Below, piece by piece: positions 54,331-63,795 of a stretch of 64,000 bases of DNA (position 1 is its first letter; each line of letters opens with the position of its first letter). The DNA is taken from NCBI RefSeq assembly GCF_900100735.1, contig NZ_FNCJ01000002.1, forward strand, positions 62,001-126,000. The letters are read 5' to 3'. Source of the stretch: Paraburkholderia phenazinium (GTDB taxonomy: Bacteria; Pseudomonadota; Gammaproteobacteria; Burkholderiales; Burkholderiaceae). Under the pieces are notes generated by a model. That model had not been told where the DNA came from. It was given only the letters and a program-made list of their open reading frames with translations, and ran no database searches. The translations under genes and the position numbers were made by a program.

Positions 54331-56265
54331 TCACGGCATCCACCGATACACCACAACACTAGACCCGTTGTAGTTATCCTTCGTGACCACATACACCCCA
54401 TCCGACCTCAGATACGCCCTGAGCCCATACATCGAATCCACATCATTCCCGACATCCACCGTCACCGGACTCGAGTTGATCAGCGTCGTATCCAGTTGAC
54501 CTGTCGTGAGATTGAATGCGTCGACATTCGGCACTGTGTGGACATACCCAACGAAAAGATAATTTCCGGCTGCCGTAATCGACTTGGGATTGGCGCTGGT
54601 GAGGTTGATCACCGGATCGGGTTTGCTGATATTGCCCGCGCTCCAGCCGTGATAAACCTCGATCCTCGCTTTCATCGCCGTCCAGTCCCAACTCCCGGCG
54701 ACGCCCTGCGCAAGAATCATGGTGTCGGTATCCGCCAGGTAGATGATGCGCGTCAACGGCCGGATGCTCTCAGGGATCGAGGTAACGATTCCTGCGCCCC
54801 ACGTCGGCTTACCGTTGCCATCGAAGCCGGTTAGCGGGTAGTGATAGATGCGGTTGGTCCTATCGACGCTTGCCCATACATCGCCTCTGCTGTCGATGCA
54901 AAACCCGCCCGTGACCTGCAAGGTGGTATTGAACGCGGGGCCTGGAATCGATGCGTCCGGGATCGCGATGTAGCCATTGGCCGGATTGAAGTGGAAGAAG
55001 TAGAAGATCCCTGGGTTCTGGCCGGTCGCCACAAGAATCCGGTTTCCGCCGACCGTCACGAGTTGACCGAAGTGCTCGTCGCGCTGGGTGTCGTCCATGT
55101 TCAGGCGAGGGTCGGAAGGGTAGTCGAACGGATCGACGGTGTTCGCAACGAAGGTGCCGCCGGCGCTGCCCGTGTAAATGTTGGTGCCGCCATAGAAGTA
55201 GGCACCGTCGGTGGACGGATCGGGCGCGGCGAGCGCCTCGAAGTTGAGGGACTGGAGCTGCCATTGCAGGGCGCCGGCACTGTTGTAGGCGTGAATGTCG
55301 GTGCCGCCATTGCGGCCAAGATCCCAGGCGCCGCCCCAAGGGTTGTTGAGCACGTAGAGATTGCCGGCGGCGTCTTTGCCGATACCGACAATGCGGGTAA
55401 AGCGTTTGTCGCCCACCTGGCCTTTGATGCCACTGGTGGTGTCGAGATAACCGCCTTGAACGCCGAAGGTGCCGGCCAGAGCGGGCGTGCCGGAGACGTT
55501 GTAGAGCTTGATGTTCATGTCGGGGCCTTCGTCGCCCACCATCAGCTGGCCGGAGGATGCGTCGAAATACAGCGCGGACGGTCGCGAGGCAGCCGGCATC
55601 TGGATGATGTTCAGCGGCGCACCGCCCGGACTGAATTCGGCGATTGCGGCGGCATTCTTCTGTGCGACCCAGATATTCCCCGCGCTATCCACGGCAAGCG
55701 CGCCCGGAGTCGAGACCTTCATGTCCTGCTGCCAGACGCCGTCGGTGGTGAAGACGCGGACGCGATTGCTAAAAAAATCGCTCGCATAAAGGAGTGAGCC
55801 CGCTGTAGCGAGTCCAGTGATGACATCGGCCTTACTTACAGCATTCCACACGCTGACGGGGATGACGAGATCGCGTTTCTGAGTGACGCGGTTGTAGCGC
55901 CCGACCGAACCGCTGCCGTACGACGTGCTGTACTGCAACGCTGCGAAGATCGACGTTGCATTGCCGGTAATGGCGCCACCCTGGAATTCGCTGTGGATGC
56001 CGATGGAGCCGATGCTCGCGCCGTTCTGGTAGATGGCGACGCCGCCCTCGCTTTCGTCCCAGAACGATGCGGTATAAATAACGCCTTCGGGCGCGACCCA
56101 CATCGAGCGCGCCGTGTTGCCCACGTGCGTGGCGAGGGTTCCAAAGGTGTTCGCCAACCAGTCGGTGCTGTACTGCGCCTGACAGGGTGATGCAATCAGC
56201 GCATTTGCCGCGCTCAGCACGATCAGTACGCCAAGCAGTGCAGCGCGGATTTGTTTCTGGACCAT
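54331..56265 (-). CDS. Secreted NHL/SMP-30-like beta-propeller protein
   Basis: 644 residues from the ATG giving MVQKQIRAALLGVLIVLSAA; an upstream ATG adds nine residues. The signal peptide ends near CQAQ. The mature part has repeated NHL-like blades such as GALAVDSAGNIWVAQKNAAAIAEFSPGG, IVGIGKDAAGNLYVLNNPWGG and GGFCIDSRGDVWASVDRTNRIYHYP. Probably an exported binding or lactonase-like propeller; no metal-site set was verified. It stands alone. Confidence 0.85.
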   Translation of the reverse strand: MVQKQIRAALLGVLIVLSAANALIASPCQAQYSTDWLANTFGTLATHVGNTARSMWVAPEGVIYTASFWDESEGGVAIYQNGASIGSIGIHSEFQGGAITGNATSIFAALQYSTSYGSGSVGRYNRVTQKRDLVIPVSVWNAVSKADVITGLATAGSLLYASDFFSNRVRVFTTDGVWQQDMKVSTPGALAVDSAGNIWVAQKNAAAIAEFSPGGAPLNIIQMPAASRPSALYFDASSGQLMVGDEGPDMNIKLYNVSGTPALAGTFGVQGGYLDTTSGIKGQVGDKRFTRIVGIGKDAAGNLYVLNNPWGGAWDLGRNGGTDIHAYNSAGALQWQLQSLNFEALAAPDPSTDGAYFYGGTNIYTGSAGGTFVANTVDPFDYPSDPRLNMDDTQRDEHFGQLVTVGGNRILVATGQNPGIFYFFHFNPANGYIAIPDASIPGPAFNTTLQVTGGFCIDSRGDVWASVDRTNRIYHYPLTGFDGNGKPTWGAGIVTSIPESIRPLTRIIYLADTDTMILAQGVAGSWDWTAMKARIEVYHGWSAGNISKPDPVINLTSANPKSITAAGNYLFVGYVHTVPNVDAFNLTTGQLDTTLINSSPVTVDVGNDVDSMYGLRAYLRSDGVYVVTKDNYNGSSVVVYRWMP

Positions 56266-56385
56266 GAGTGATGCCCTCCGGATGGCAGTCACTCAAAAAT
56301 GTAACTCGCTGTTTGCGAGGATGGTCAGAAAATCTGAAAATATGCCGCGTCAGCGAACAGGCCGTTGCTTGAGTGCCCGCCTCGT

Positions 56386-56760
56386 TCACGCACCATCGTC
56401 AACCGCGAACAACCCATGTTCCGGCTCGATCGCTTCGTTATCGACACATTGCACGTGCCAGTGGCCGCTCATCAGCGTGCGTGCGCGTTCGGTGCACCAC
56501 TGCGCACGTCCGGTCTCGCCTTCGAACGGCCCCTGCGCGTGGTTTAGATCGAGTCCTTCGAGCACACAGACGGGCATCCCATCCTCCGGCCCACACACCA
56601 GGGTGTTGCCGCAATCCATGCGCAGCAATCCCCACGCTGGCAACTCGAGCCCGAGATGGCCTTCGCGCGACCATTTACGTGTCTCCTTGTCGAGCCACAG
56701 GATCGCAAACGCCATGGGATGGACACGATTGAACGTGTCGAGGTGGACGGTGAGACGCAT
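56386..56760 (-). CDS. Hypothetical protein downstream of fnr
   Basis: 124 residues from the ATG giving MRLTVHLDTFNRVHPMAFAI, with TGGAGA 7 bases upstream. Trp- and Cys-containing, beta-like (ILWLDKETRKWSREGHLGLELP, LLRMDCGNTLVCGPEDGMPV). No domain recognised. It starts 28 bases after the fnr stop on the same strand, so it is probably the third gene of the receiver-fnr operon. Confidence 0.7.
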   Translation of the reverse strand: MRLTVHLDTFNRVHPMAFAILWLDKETRKWSREGHLGLELPAWGLLRMDCGNTLVCGPEDGMPVCVLEGLDLNHAQGPFEGETGRAQWCTERARTLMSGHWHVQCVDNEAIEPEHGLFAVDDGA

Positions 56761-56788
56761 GACCATTCTCCAAAACATGCCTGCGCGT

Positions 56789-57577
56789 TCAGACTCGCGC
56801 GAGACCTTCGAGATCGAGAATCCTGATGTTCTTGCCGCGTGTATCGACCAGACCGTCGCGCTGAAACTTCGACAGCATGCGGCTGACGGTTTCAAGCTTC
56901 ATGCCGAGGTAGCTGCCAATTTCTTCGCGGGTCATGCGCAGGTGAAATTCAGCCGGCGAATAACCGCGTAGCTTGAGCCGCTCCGAGAGATTAAGCAGGA
57001 ACGCCGCTACCCGTTGTTCGGCCGTCATCGTGCCGAGCAACATCATTTGCGTAGACTCGCGCACGATCTCGCTGCCCATCATGCGGTGCACATGCTGCTG
57101 GACGGCCTTGACATCGCGGCACATCGCTTCGAGCAGATGGAACGGGATCATGCACACTTTGCTGTCTTCGAGCGCCACTGCGTCGCAGCGATGGTACCCG
57201 GAGCAGATGCCGTCGAGTCCGAGCGAGTCGCCTGCAAGATGAAAACCGGTGACTTGCTCGCGGCCGTCGCGATGCATGACCTGGGTCTTGAACGAGCCGG
57301 CACGCACCGCGTAGATGCTCTGGAACGAGTCGTTGGCACGATACAGCGACTCGCCCTGCTTGATGGTGCGCGAGGGGCAGATCAACGCTTCCATTCGCTC
57401 CAGTTCGGCCGCAGTCAGGCCTTGTGGCATGCAGATCGAGCGCATCGAGCAGTTCGTGCAGCGCACGGCGTCCTTGCGCGAGAGGCGCTCCGCCCCTGTG
57501 GCTGGCGCGGCCGGTTGTGATGTCCGCAGCGTGGTGACCGGCAGCGTGACTGCGGGGTAATCGACGACGTCAGACAT
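56789..57577 (-). CDS. fnr: Fnr/Anr-type oxygen-sensing transcription regulator
   Basis: 262 residues from an ATG with CAGGAG upstream. The four cluster ligands are C40, C43, C49 (RCTNCSMRSIC) and C142 (KVCMIPF), in the Fnr spacing that binds an oxygen-labile 4Fe-4S cluster. A CRP-like cyclic-nucleotide-binding-fold domain and a C-terminal HTH follow, with recognition helix EEIGSYLGMKLETVSRMLSKF (E..SR, the Fnr TTGAT specificity). It lies after a single-domain receiver with an 8-base overlap and before a small hypothetical gene. A perfect Fnr box precedes the neighbouring universal stress gene, fitting an anaerobiosis module. Confidence 0.93.
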   Translation of the reverse strand: MSDVVDYPAVTLPVTTLRTSQPAAPATGAERLSRKDAVRCTNCSMRSICMPQGLTAAELERMEALICPSRTIKQGESLYRANDSFQSIYAVRAGSFKTQVMHRDGREQVTGFHLAGDSLGLDGICSGYHRCDAVALEDSKVCMIPFHLLEAMCRDVKAVQQHVHRMMGSEIVRESTQMMLLGTMTAEQRVAAFLLNLSERLKLRGYSPAEFHLRMTREEIGSYLGMKLETVSRMLSKFQRDGLVDTRGKNIRILDLEGLARV

Positions 57578-58001
57578 GGTGTGCTCCTGTATCGGCAAAG
57601 CCGCGCGCGCAGCGTTCGTTGGCAATCCGCTCAATCGTGTTGCGCGCTAGTTCGAACTCGCTCGTCTTGTCAAAGAAGTAGTGTGCGCCGCTCGACAAGC
57701 AGGCTTGCCGAAAACACGTACCTGAATGATTCGACAGCACCATGGCGATGACCGGTGTCGTGCGCTCGGCGAGCCGTGCCAGCAGATCCATGCCGGTACT
57801 GCCCGTCAGATGCCACTCCAGCACGACGAGGTCAGCGGCGCTCGCTTCAATACCCGCAAGCGCTACGCCCGTCTCTTCGGCCTCGCCCACGATCTCGACC
57901 CCCTCGATCGACCCCAACAGCGTGGCCATGCGTCGCCTGATCGGAGCAGCATCGTCGACGAGGAACACTTTCAGCGGGGGGCGTGAGGCAGTGGAGTTCA
58001 T
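57570..58001 (-). CDS. Single-domain response-regulator receiver with Glu at the phosphorylation site
   Basis: 143 residues from the ATG giving MNSTASRPPLKVFLVDDAAP; longer starts add a non-family tail. Acidic pair D16/D17, Ser90 and Lys112 are conserved, but the phospho-acceptor position is E62 (VVLEWHL) instead of Asp. Glu often mimics the phosphorylated state, so it may be constitutively active or phosphorylation-independent. No output domain. Its stop overlaps the fnr start by 8 bases, so translational coupling is likely. Confidence 0.88.
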   Translation of the reverse strand: MNSTASRPPLKVFLVDDAAPIRRRMATLLGSIEGVEIVGEAEETGVALAGIEASAADLVVLEWHLTGSTGMDLLARLAERTTPVIAMVLSNHSGTCFRQACLSSGAHYFFDKTSEFELARNTIERIANERCARGFADTGAHHV

Positions 58002-58193
58002 GGCTCGAAGTATCGCTGCCGCTATCTCGAAATAAAATCGGCGCGGAACGAAGTTCGAGTAGGGATGTGCGAAGTTGTGTAGGGGGATTCCTACACGCTT
58101 CGCTGAGGTCGCGAGTGAGGCGGGATACGCGCAGCGTCGCAACCGGCTGCGTCGGCGCTGCCGGGGAGCGGAATAGGGGCGGGGCCCGCGGGG

Positions 58194-58841
58194 CTACAGC
58201 TCGTCGTCGTCGCCGAGCAGTTTGTGACGCAGTGCGTAGCGCACCAGCGCCGCCTCGTGCGGCATCTGCATCTTTTCGAGGATGCGGGTTTTGTAGGTGC
58301 TGACGGTCTTGCTGCTGACGCACAGCTCCGCGGCGATTTCGGTAATGGTCTGGCCGGCCGCGATCCTCCGGAAGACGTCGAATTCGCGGTCCGAGAGACG
58401 CTGGTGGGGCAGCGTGTCAGCGGGCTCGTTCAGGCTTTGGGCGAAGCGCTCGGCCATCGCCAGACTGACGTAGACCCCGCCGGCCGCGACCTTGCTGACC
58501 GCCGCGACCAGTTCCGCGCTGGCGCTCTCCTTGGTGAGGTAGCCCGAGGCGCCGGCCTTGAAGGCGCGCACCGCATACTGCTGTTCCGCATGCATGGTCA
58601 GCACGAGGATGCGCAGCGCCGGTTGCTCGTCCTTGATCTGCTTGATCAGTTCCACGCCGTTGCGGCCCGGCATGGAGAGATCGAGCACGAGTACGTCGGC
58701 GGGATGGGCGCGGATCAGCGCGATGGTGGTGGGGCCGTCGCAGGCTTCGCCGACCACCTCGAAGCCGCTCGCGCCGCGCAGGATGTGACGCAGGCCATCA
58801 CGCACGAGGGCGTGGTCGTCGGCGATCAACACTCGGGTCAT
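58194..58841 (-). CDS. NarL/FixJ-type response regulator
   Basis: 215 residues. Receiver about 1-120 with phospho-acceptor in VLVLDLSMPGRNG. The LuxR-type HTH at about 148-205 reads LSDREFDVFRRIAAGQTITEIAAELCVSSKTVSTYKTRIL. Its start overlaps the stop of the PAS kinase gene (ATGA), so the two are a two-component pair. Its position next to fnr suggests a role in oxygen or redox adaptation. Confidence 0.93.
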   Translation of the reverse strand: MTRVLIADDHALVRDGLRHILRGASGFEVVGEACDGPTTIALIRAHPADVLVLDLSMPGRNGVELIKQIKDEQPALRILVLTMHAEQQYAVRAFKAGASGYLTKESASAELVAAVSKVAAGGVYVSLAMAERFAQSLNEPADTLPHQRLSDREFDVFRRIAAGQTITEIAAELCVSSKTVSTYKTRILEKMQMPHEAALVRYALRHKLLGDDDEL

Positions 58842-60178
58842 GCTTGCATCTCCTGCTGTTGTACAGCCTGGACCGGCAGGGTGACGGTCAGGACAAAGCC
58901 GCCGCCATCACCGGTTTGAATACTGACGGTGCCGCCCAGCATATGCGCGCGTTCACGGATGCCGAGCAGGCCAAACGATTTTTCGGCCGAGGTGGCGAGG
59001 CGTTTCGCGCCCTGGCCGTTGTCGGCGATGCGCAAGATGCACTCGCTTTCTTCGATGCGCAGGGTCAGGGTGACGAGCGTCGCTTCCGCGTGTCGCGCTA
59101 CATTGGTCAGCGCCTCCTGCACGATGCGAAACAGCGTCGTCGCACCTGCCGTGGCAAAGGTCGTTTCGCCGACGTCGATGCGCCGCTCCACATCGATGCC
59201 GTAACGGTTGGTGAAGTCGTTGGCGAGCCATTCGATTGCCGCGATCAGACCCAGGTCGTCCAGCATGACCGGCCGCAGATCGGCGGCGATGCGGCGCACC
59301 GACGCGACAGTTGCGTCGATCAGCCGGCGCATGCCGCGCAGTTGATCGCGGACTTCCGGAGCGGTCGAAGCATCGAGCGCCTGCTCAACCGACGAGATGT
59401 CCATCTTCAGTGCGGTCAGTTGCTGGCCGAGGTCGTCGTGCAACTCGCGAGCAATGCGGGTCTTTTCTTCTTCGCGGATGTTCTGCAGATTGGCCGACAG
59501 TTCGCGCAACTCCTCGCGGGCGTGGCGCTGCGCGCTCTCTGCTTTGACGCGTGCGGTGATGTCGCGCAGCATCACCGTGTAGAGCTTGGCGCCGCCGTCG
59601 CGGATCTGCGAGATCGACGCTTCTAGCGGAAACTCTTCACCGTTGCTGCGCAAGCCGTAAAGCACGCGCTGCTTGCCCATCTGCCGGTCCGATACGCCGG
59701 TTACGCCGAACTGCTCCACATGCTTCGCGTGAGCGGCGCGAAACCGCTCGGGAAGGAAGCGCGACAACGACGTGCCGATCGCGTCCATGGCGCTGCAGCC
59801 GAACAACTGCTCCGCCATGGGATTGAAGATGACGATGCGCTGCTGTTCGTCGATGGTGATGATCGCTTCCATCGACGAACGGATGATGCCCATCATGCGG
59901 GCTTCGTTCAGGCTCTTCTCGCTGTGTGCCTCGGCGACGGCGGCAACGGCGTCAACGGACTGATTGCGTCCGCGCACAATCAGGTAAACGGCTGCCGCGC
60001 ATAGACCGGCAACGGCGAGTTGGGCGATCAGGGTGGGGTCGATCCAGTGCCGCACGCCGAACGTGACGATGAACGCAACCAGAAAGGTCGCAGCGGCGGC
60101 CAGTGCGGGTTGTCGCATCGAGTGGAACATGGAGAATGGCGGGTTGGCGGCGCCATGCGTTTTACCGCGAAGGGGCAT
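58838..60178 (-). CDS. PAS-domain sensor histidine kinase (HisKA_3 type)
   Basis: 446 residues from the ATG giving MPLRGKTHGAA, with GAGGTG upstream; upstream in-frame starts give an Arg/Pro-rich non-domain tail. Two TM helices at about 25-42 and 49-68. PAS about 95-215 (ITIDEQQRIVIFNPMAEQLF). The HisKA_3 dimerisation helix carries His247 in ARELHDDLGQQLTALKMD, and the HATPase domain has DNGQG and GLLGIRERAHMLGG. It pairs with the NarL-type regulator (4-base overlap). No haem- or FMN-binding residue was verified in the PAS domain. Confidence 0.93.
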   Translation of the reverse strand: MPLRGKTHGAANPPFSMFHSMRQPALAAAATFLVAFIVTFGVRHWIDPTLIAQLAVAGLCAAAVYLIVRGRNQSVDAVAAVAEAHSEKSLNEARMMGIIRSSMEAIITIDEQQRIVIFNPMAEQLFGCSAMDAIGTSLSRFLPERFRAAHAKHVEQFGVTGVSDRQMGKQRVLYGLRSNGEEFPLEASISQIRDGGAKLYTVMLRDITARVKAESAQRHAREELRELSANLQNIREEEKTRIARELHDDLGQQLTALKMDISSVEQALDASTAPEVRDQLRGMRRLIDATVASVRRIAADLRPVMLDDLGLIAAIEWLANDFTNRYGIDVERRIDVGETTFATAGATTLFRIVQEALTNVARHAEATLVTLTLRIEESECILRIADNGQGAKRLATSAEKSFGLLGIRERAHMLGGTVSIQTGDGGGFVLTVTLPVQAVQQQEMQA

Positions 60179-60438
60179 GAGCACCTCATGGAATGGAGGG
60201 CAATCCGCAACGCTCGGCAACCGCAAAGATGCGCGCAGATTGGGAAGCAGGCCCCGTGCAAATCTTGCGCCAAGCCTTGTCGTTAGACGGTTACAACGTG
60301 TGCATGGCGCGTATTGTGCGCGATTTGAGCCCGTCTTGCCAGCACGCCGGGCTGCTGCGGGCGGCGGCGCCGCCCTCGGCCACACGCCGCCCAGGCCTCC
60401 AGTGCGGGTTGTCTCCTCCGTGATCGCCCTGACCTGCT

Positions 60439-61263
60439 TCAGTGCGACATCAATACCGGCACGGTCATCGACTGAAGCAGGGTGCGGGTGGCGCCGCCCA
60501 TGATCAGCTCGCGCCAGCGGGCGTGGCCGTAAGCGCCCATCACGATCAGATCGGCGCCGTTGTCGGCGGCCCGGGAGAGCAGTATTTCTCCGATCGGTAC
60601 GCCGTTACCCACCTCGGTGCGATTCACTTCAACCCTCACGCCATGCCGTTCGAGCAGCGCCACGATGTCCGTGCCCGGCAGCTCGCGCTGCGCGCCATTG
60701 ACGATGACGACGGTGGTGAGCTTCGCAGCCTGCATGAACGGCAGCCCGTCGTGCACCGCGCGAGCGGCTTCGCGGCTGCCGTCCCACGCCACCATCACGT
60801 GGCTGCCGGGTGTCAGCACGGAGGTTGCGCGCGGCAGCAGCAGGACCGGACGCCCGGACGACATGACCAGATTTTCGGGGAAGAAGTCGCCGACATACGC
60901 TTCCGGATCGTCGGGGTCGTCCTGGCTCGCCACCACCAGGTCGGCGCAGCGGGCGTGCAGCGGCACGGCGAGGTTGGCGGGGCTGTCGACGGCAATCCAT
61001 TCGCCAGGTACCTGGGCACGTTCCAGCTCGGCATGAAATAGCCGCTCCAGCGCGGCGCGCCGCTCGGTGCGTAACTGCTCGTGTGCGAGGTAGTACTCGG
61101 CAGTGCCGGCGTTCACGTAGAGCGCATGGGACTCCGGCGTAAATACCGCGTACACCCCCGTGAGGTGTGCGCCGAACTGCCTGGCCAGCCGCAGGGCGAG
61201 TTCGAGCCGCGGATGTGCCCGCTTGCTCGTATCGAGGTGGACGAGGATGGTTTTGTAGCTCAT
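60439..61263 (-). CDS. Tandem universal stress protein (UspA family)
   Basis: 274 residues from the ATG giving MSYKTILVHLDTSKRAHPR, with CTGGAG upstream. Two Usp domains: residues about 1-145 and 155-274. The second carries the nucleotide-binding signature GADLIVMGAYGHARWRELIMGGATRTLL; the first lacks the full Gly motif. A perfect Fnr box 74 bases before the start, together with the adjacent fnr and kinase genes, predicts induction at low oxygen. Confidence 0.92.
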   Translation of the reverse strand: MSYKTILVHLDTSKRAHPRLELALRLARQFGAHLTGVYAVFTPESHALYVNAGTAEYYLAHEQLRTERRAALERLFHAELERAQVPGEWIAVDSPANLAVPLHARCADLVVASQDDPDDPEAYVGDFFPENLVMSSGRPVLLLPRATSVLTPGSHVMVAWDGSREAARAVHDGLPFMQAAKLTTVVIVNGAQRELPGTDIVALLERHGVRVEVNRTEVGNGVPIGEILLSRAADNGADLIVMGAYGHARWRELIMGGATRTLLQSMTVPVLMSH

Positions 61264-61336
61264 GACGGTCGCTCCAGAGGAGGGAACAGCGGGCGGATAC
61301 GTGAACTTGAGTCTACGAGGGAAGGGGGCGCCGCCA

Positions 61337-61350
61337 TTGATACAGATCAA
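61337..61350. promoter_or_regulatory. Perfect Fnr/Anr box
   Basis: TTGAT-ACAG-ATCAA, exact match to the consensus. It lies 74-87 bases upstream of the universal stress gene start, and downstream of the oleate hydratase stop. Confidence 0.85.
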
Positions 61351-61379
61351 CGGCGGCAGATCAGCGGCGCCGCGGCCCG

Positions 61380-63011
61380 CTAGCGCTCGCGCAAGGTCGA
61401 AAACGCGCTGTAGATGACGCGCAGGTCGTGCTGTCCCTTGTAGACCGGCGGGGCGTCCCGGTCGATGCCGAGCAGCGTGTACACCGCAGTCTGCGCGGAA
61501 CGTACAGAGTACTCCACTGTGAACACCACGTCGTTTGGCAGCTCGCAGAACTGGCCGGTGAACGCGAGGTTGGCCCAGCCGTCCGGCACCACCTGCGGCC
61601 GGTCGCTCGCGTGACGCCGCAAGAACTGGCTGGTGATGTACGGCATATGGCAAGGAATGCAGTTCGCATGCTCGAGAATCTGCGCGGACTCGGCCTCGAT
61701 GCGCAAATGTCCGAGGATTTCGCTCATGATCTCGCGGCCGGTGCACTCGGACATCGGCTTGTTGACGAAATTGCCGGGCCGGTCTACGAACAGGCCGTAG
61801 CCCCAGAATACCTCCACGCCTTCGGGCTGGCCGATGAAATGCGGCTGATGCGGCAGCACGATCGAGGCAAGCCAGTTCGATTGTGCGAAGGTGATCAGAC
61901 CGCCTTCGCCGGGCACGTTGCCGGTCAGGTTGCGGATCAGGCGAAACAGGGTGGGGTCGTGCAGCGTGGTCGTGAACGAGAGCCACTTCGACTCGTCGAT
62001 ATGATCGGCAAAGACCGAAGGATGGCCGAACCCGGGACGGCCCGCTGCCAGGTTCTTCCACAGTGCCCACGCTCCGCTCGCATCGCCCGCATTCGTCGCG
62101 GCGGGCCGGTCCATGCCGCCCAGCGTCGAGCCGGCCGTCATGGAACCCAGCGTGACGATTACATGGTCCAGCGCGCCGACGGCAATCTGGCTGCGCCGGT
62201 CCGCGTGTTCGCAGACGATACCCGTCACCCGGTTTTGCTCCGCGGATTCGTCACACACGAGGTCGACGACGCGTGTGTTCGCCTGAAAATTCACGCCGCG
62301 CTCGTTGAGCCACTGGCGCAGCGGCCGGATCATCGAGTCGTACTGGTTGTAGACGGTCCGCATGATGCCGTGCAACTGGTTGAAGCCCGACACCATATGC
62401 GCGAAGCGCAGCAGATAGCGGCGGAATTCTGCAGCGCTATGCCATGGCTGAAAGGCGAACGTGGTGCACCACATCAGCCAGAAGTTGGTCGCGAAGAAGC
62501 TGGCGTCGAAGTGGTCCGAAATGCGGCTGTCGCCGAGCAGGCGTTCCGGCTCGAAAGAAAGCCGGCCCAGGGTCAGCAGATGGGCCTCTGCCAGTCCATA
62601 AGCAGGCGCATCTTCGCGCTTGCCGTCGCGGAACAGGCGCGCTTTGGACGAGGTCCGCATCGTTTCGTTCCAGTCGAAGATTTCCTGCGTCACGCTCTGG
62701 CGGCCGTCCAGGGTGGGAATCGATGCAAACAGGTCGTAGGTGCATTGGTAGTGGCCCTCGAGCATGCGCCCACCGCGCACGACGTAGCCCGCCTCTGCGG
62801 AGCCGGAGCCGTCGAGGCTGCCGCCGGGTTTGTCGAGTGCTTCGAGAATCGTGATGTTGCAGCCGCGAATATCCGCGTCGCGAATCAAAAACGCCGCTGC
62901 CGCCAACGAGGCGATGCCGGCGCCGACCAGGTAGAAGCGGCCCTCCTCTTTCACCTCGTTGCGATGGCCGGTCGCGGACCGGGAAGCGGAGCCATAGGGA
63001 GTGTTGTTCAC
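61380..63011 (-). CDS. ohyA: Oleate hydratase (FAD-dependent)
   Basis: 543 residues from the ATG giving MNNTPYGSASRSAT. FAD-binding Rossmann LVGAGIASLAAAAFLI near 30-45, GGSLDGSGS and GYVVRGGRMLEGHYQC of the substrate-site loop. Later conserved blocks include FATNFWLMWCTTFAFQPWHSAAEFRRYLLRF and the C-terminal PDGWANLAFTGQFCELPNDVVFTVEYSVRSAQ. It hydrates cis-9 double bonds of unsaturated fatty acids to hydroxy acids; FAD is structural. A role in fatty-acid detoxification during stress is inferred from the neighbours. Confidence 0.93.
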   Translation of the reverse strand: MNNTPYGSASRSATGHRNEVKEEGRFYLVGAGIASLAAAAFLIRDADIRGCNITILEALDKPGGSLDGSGSAEAGYVVRGGRMLEGHYQCTYDLFASIPTLDGRQSVTQEIFDWNETMRTSSKARLFRDGKREDAPAYGLAEAHLLTLGRLSFEPERLLGDSRISDHFDASFFATNFWLMWCTTFAFQPWHSAAEFRRYLLRFAHMVSGFNQLHGIMRTVYNQYDSMIRPLRQWLNERGVNFQANTRVVDLVCDESAEQNRVTGIVCEHADRRSQIAVGALDHVIVTLGSMTAGSTLGGMDRPAATNAGDASGAWALWKNLAAGRPGFGHPSVFADHIDESKWLSFTTTLHDPTLFRLIRNLTGNVPGEGGLITFAQSNWLASIVLPHQPHFIGQPEGVEVFWGYGLFVDRPGNFVNKPMSECTGREIMSEILGHLRIEAESAQILEHANCIPCHMPYITSQFLRRHASDRPQVVPDGWANLAFTGQFCELPNDVVFTVEYSVRSAQTAVYTLLGIDRDAPPVYKGQHDLRVIYSAFSTLRER

Positions 63012-63085
63012 GGTGTGGGTCCTTTTCGTTGTAGTGCTCGGCTGGCGAGGGTTGAACCAACTTACCTGCGTGGCGGGTTAGGCCG

Positions 63086-63099
63086 TTGCGTTGGATCAA
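63086..63099. promoter_or_regulatory. Half-conserved Fnr box upstream of oleate hydratase
   Basis: TTGCG-TTGG-ATCAA, with one perfect half-site, about 80 bases before the oleate hydratase start. Weaker than the site at 61337. Confidence 0.35.
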
Positions 63100-63251
63100 A
63101 TACCGGCCATCTCGGCCGCTCATTCGACACTCCGTTTGATTGGCTCCGCCTGTGCAAGCCGGGTGCGGCCCGGCGCATGTCGTGCCGATCGATACCGCTG
63201 CGTCCCCGAGCTTCGATAAATGGGAAAGATGCGGTGCCCCTTTTCGCTGCC

Positions 63252-63265
63252 TTGATACACGTCAA
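63252..63265. promoter_or_regulatory. Near-consensus Fnr box upstream of the HPF-like gene
   Basis: TTGAT-ACAC-GTCAA, one mismatch to consensus, about 100 bases before the HPF-like gene start. It could also serve the divergent oleate hydratase gene. Confidence 0.6.
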
Positions 63266-63367
63266 TTGCCGCCTGCCGATAGCGCCGATCATTATGCATA
63301 CCTTGGTAATCCTTCCTCGGTTCAACGGGTGGCGCCGCATGACTTCCGGCACGCCAGAGGAGGTGAC

Positions 63368-63736
63368 ATGGGAATCCACATGCAGATCACATACGTCGGC
63401 TTCGCAGGGTCTGCGCAAATCGAATCGGCGGCGGCTGTTCAGTTCGTGCGTCTGGAGCGGTTTGGCCATGCCATAGCAGGTTGTCACCTGGCTATTGAAG
63501 CGCTGCGCGAGCGTCCGGCCCTGCTCGCCCGCGTTAGCGCTGCAAGCGCCGACGCCATCGGCGGCATGTTTGGCCCCCGGCTGCTATTCGACGCGCGACT
63601 CGATCTGATTGCCCGCGACGGCGATCTCGTTCCGGTCGAGCATTGCATGCATGCCGACCCGAATGTGGCAGTACGGACCGCATTCGACAAAGCCGAACGT
63701 CAGCTCGAGTGCGGCGCGGTGGGAGCGCGACATTGA
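63368..63736 (+). CDS. HPF/RaiA-like ribosome-associated protein
   Basis: 122 residues from an ATG with AGAGGAGGTG upstream (MGIHMQITYVGFAGSAQIES). The C-terminal half, HADPNVAVRTAFDKAERQLE, matches the end of the S30AE domain of hibernation factors; the strand preceding it is LFDARLDLIARDGDLVPVEH. The N-terminal half is more diverged. A role in ribosome hibernation at low oxygen is inferred from similarity and from the upstream Fnr-like box. Confidence 0.7.
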   Translation: MGIHMQITYVGFAGSAQIESAAAVQFVRLERFGHAIAGCHLAIEALRERPALLARVSAASADAIGGMFGPRLLFDARLDLIARDGDLVPVEHCMHADPNVAVRTAFDKAERQLECGAVGARH

Positions 63737-63795
63737 GCGCGGCCCGCTTCGATCGATGCGCTCAGTCTTTTTCAACGTTCAATGAGGAGGCAGGG

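Noticed and set aside
60439..62070. Extension of the universal stress protein frame upstream into oleate hydratase
   Set aside because: The Usp start at 61263 has a good ribosome binding site and begins the domain; the upstream part is the other frame of oleate hydratase.
61428..63476. A 682-codon open frame on the plus strand antisense to oleate hydratase
   Set aside because: It is the mirror of a high-GC gene with strong family motifs on the other strand. It has no ribosome binding site, no family resemblance and an Arg/His/Val-rich composition typical of antisense frames.
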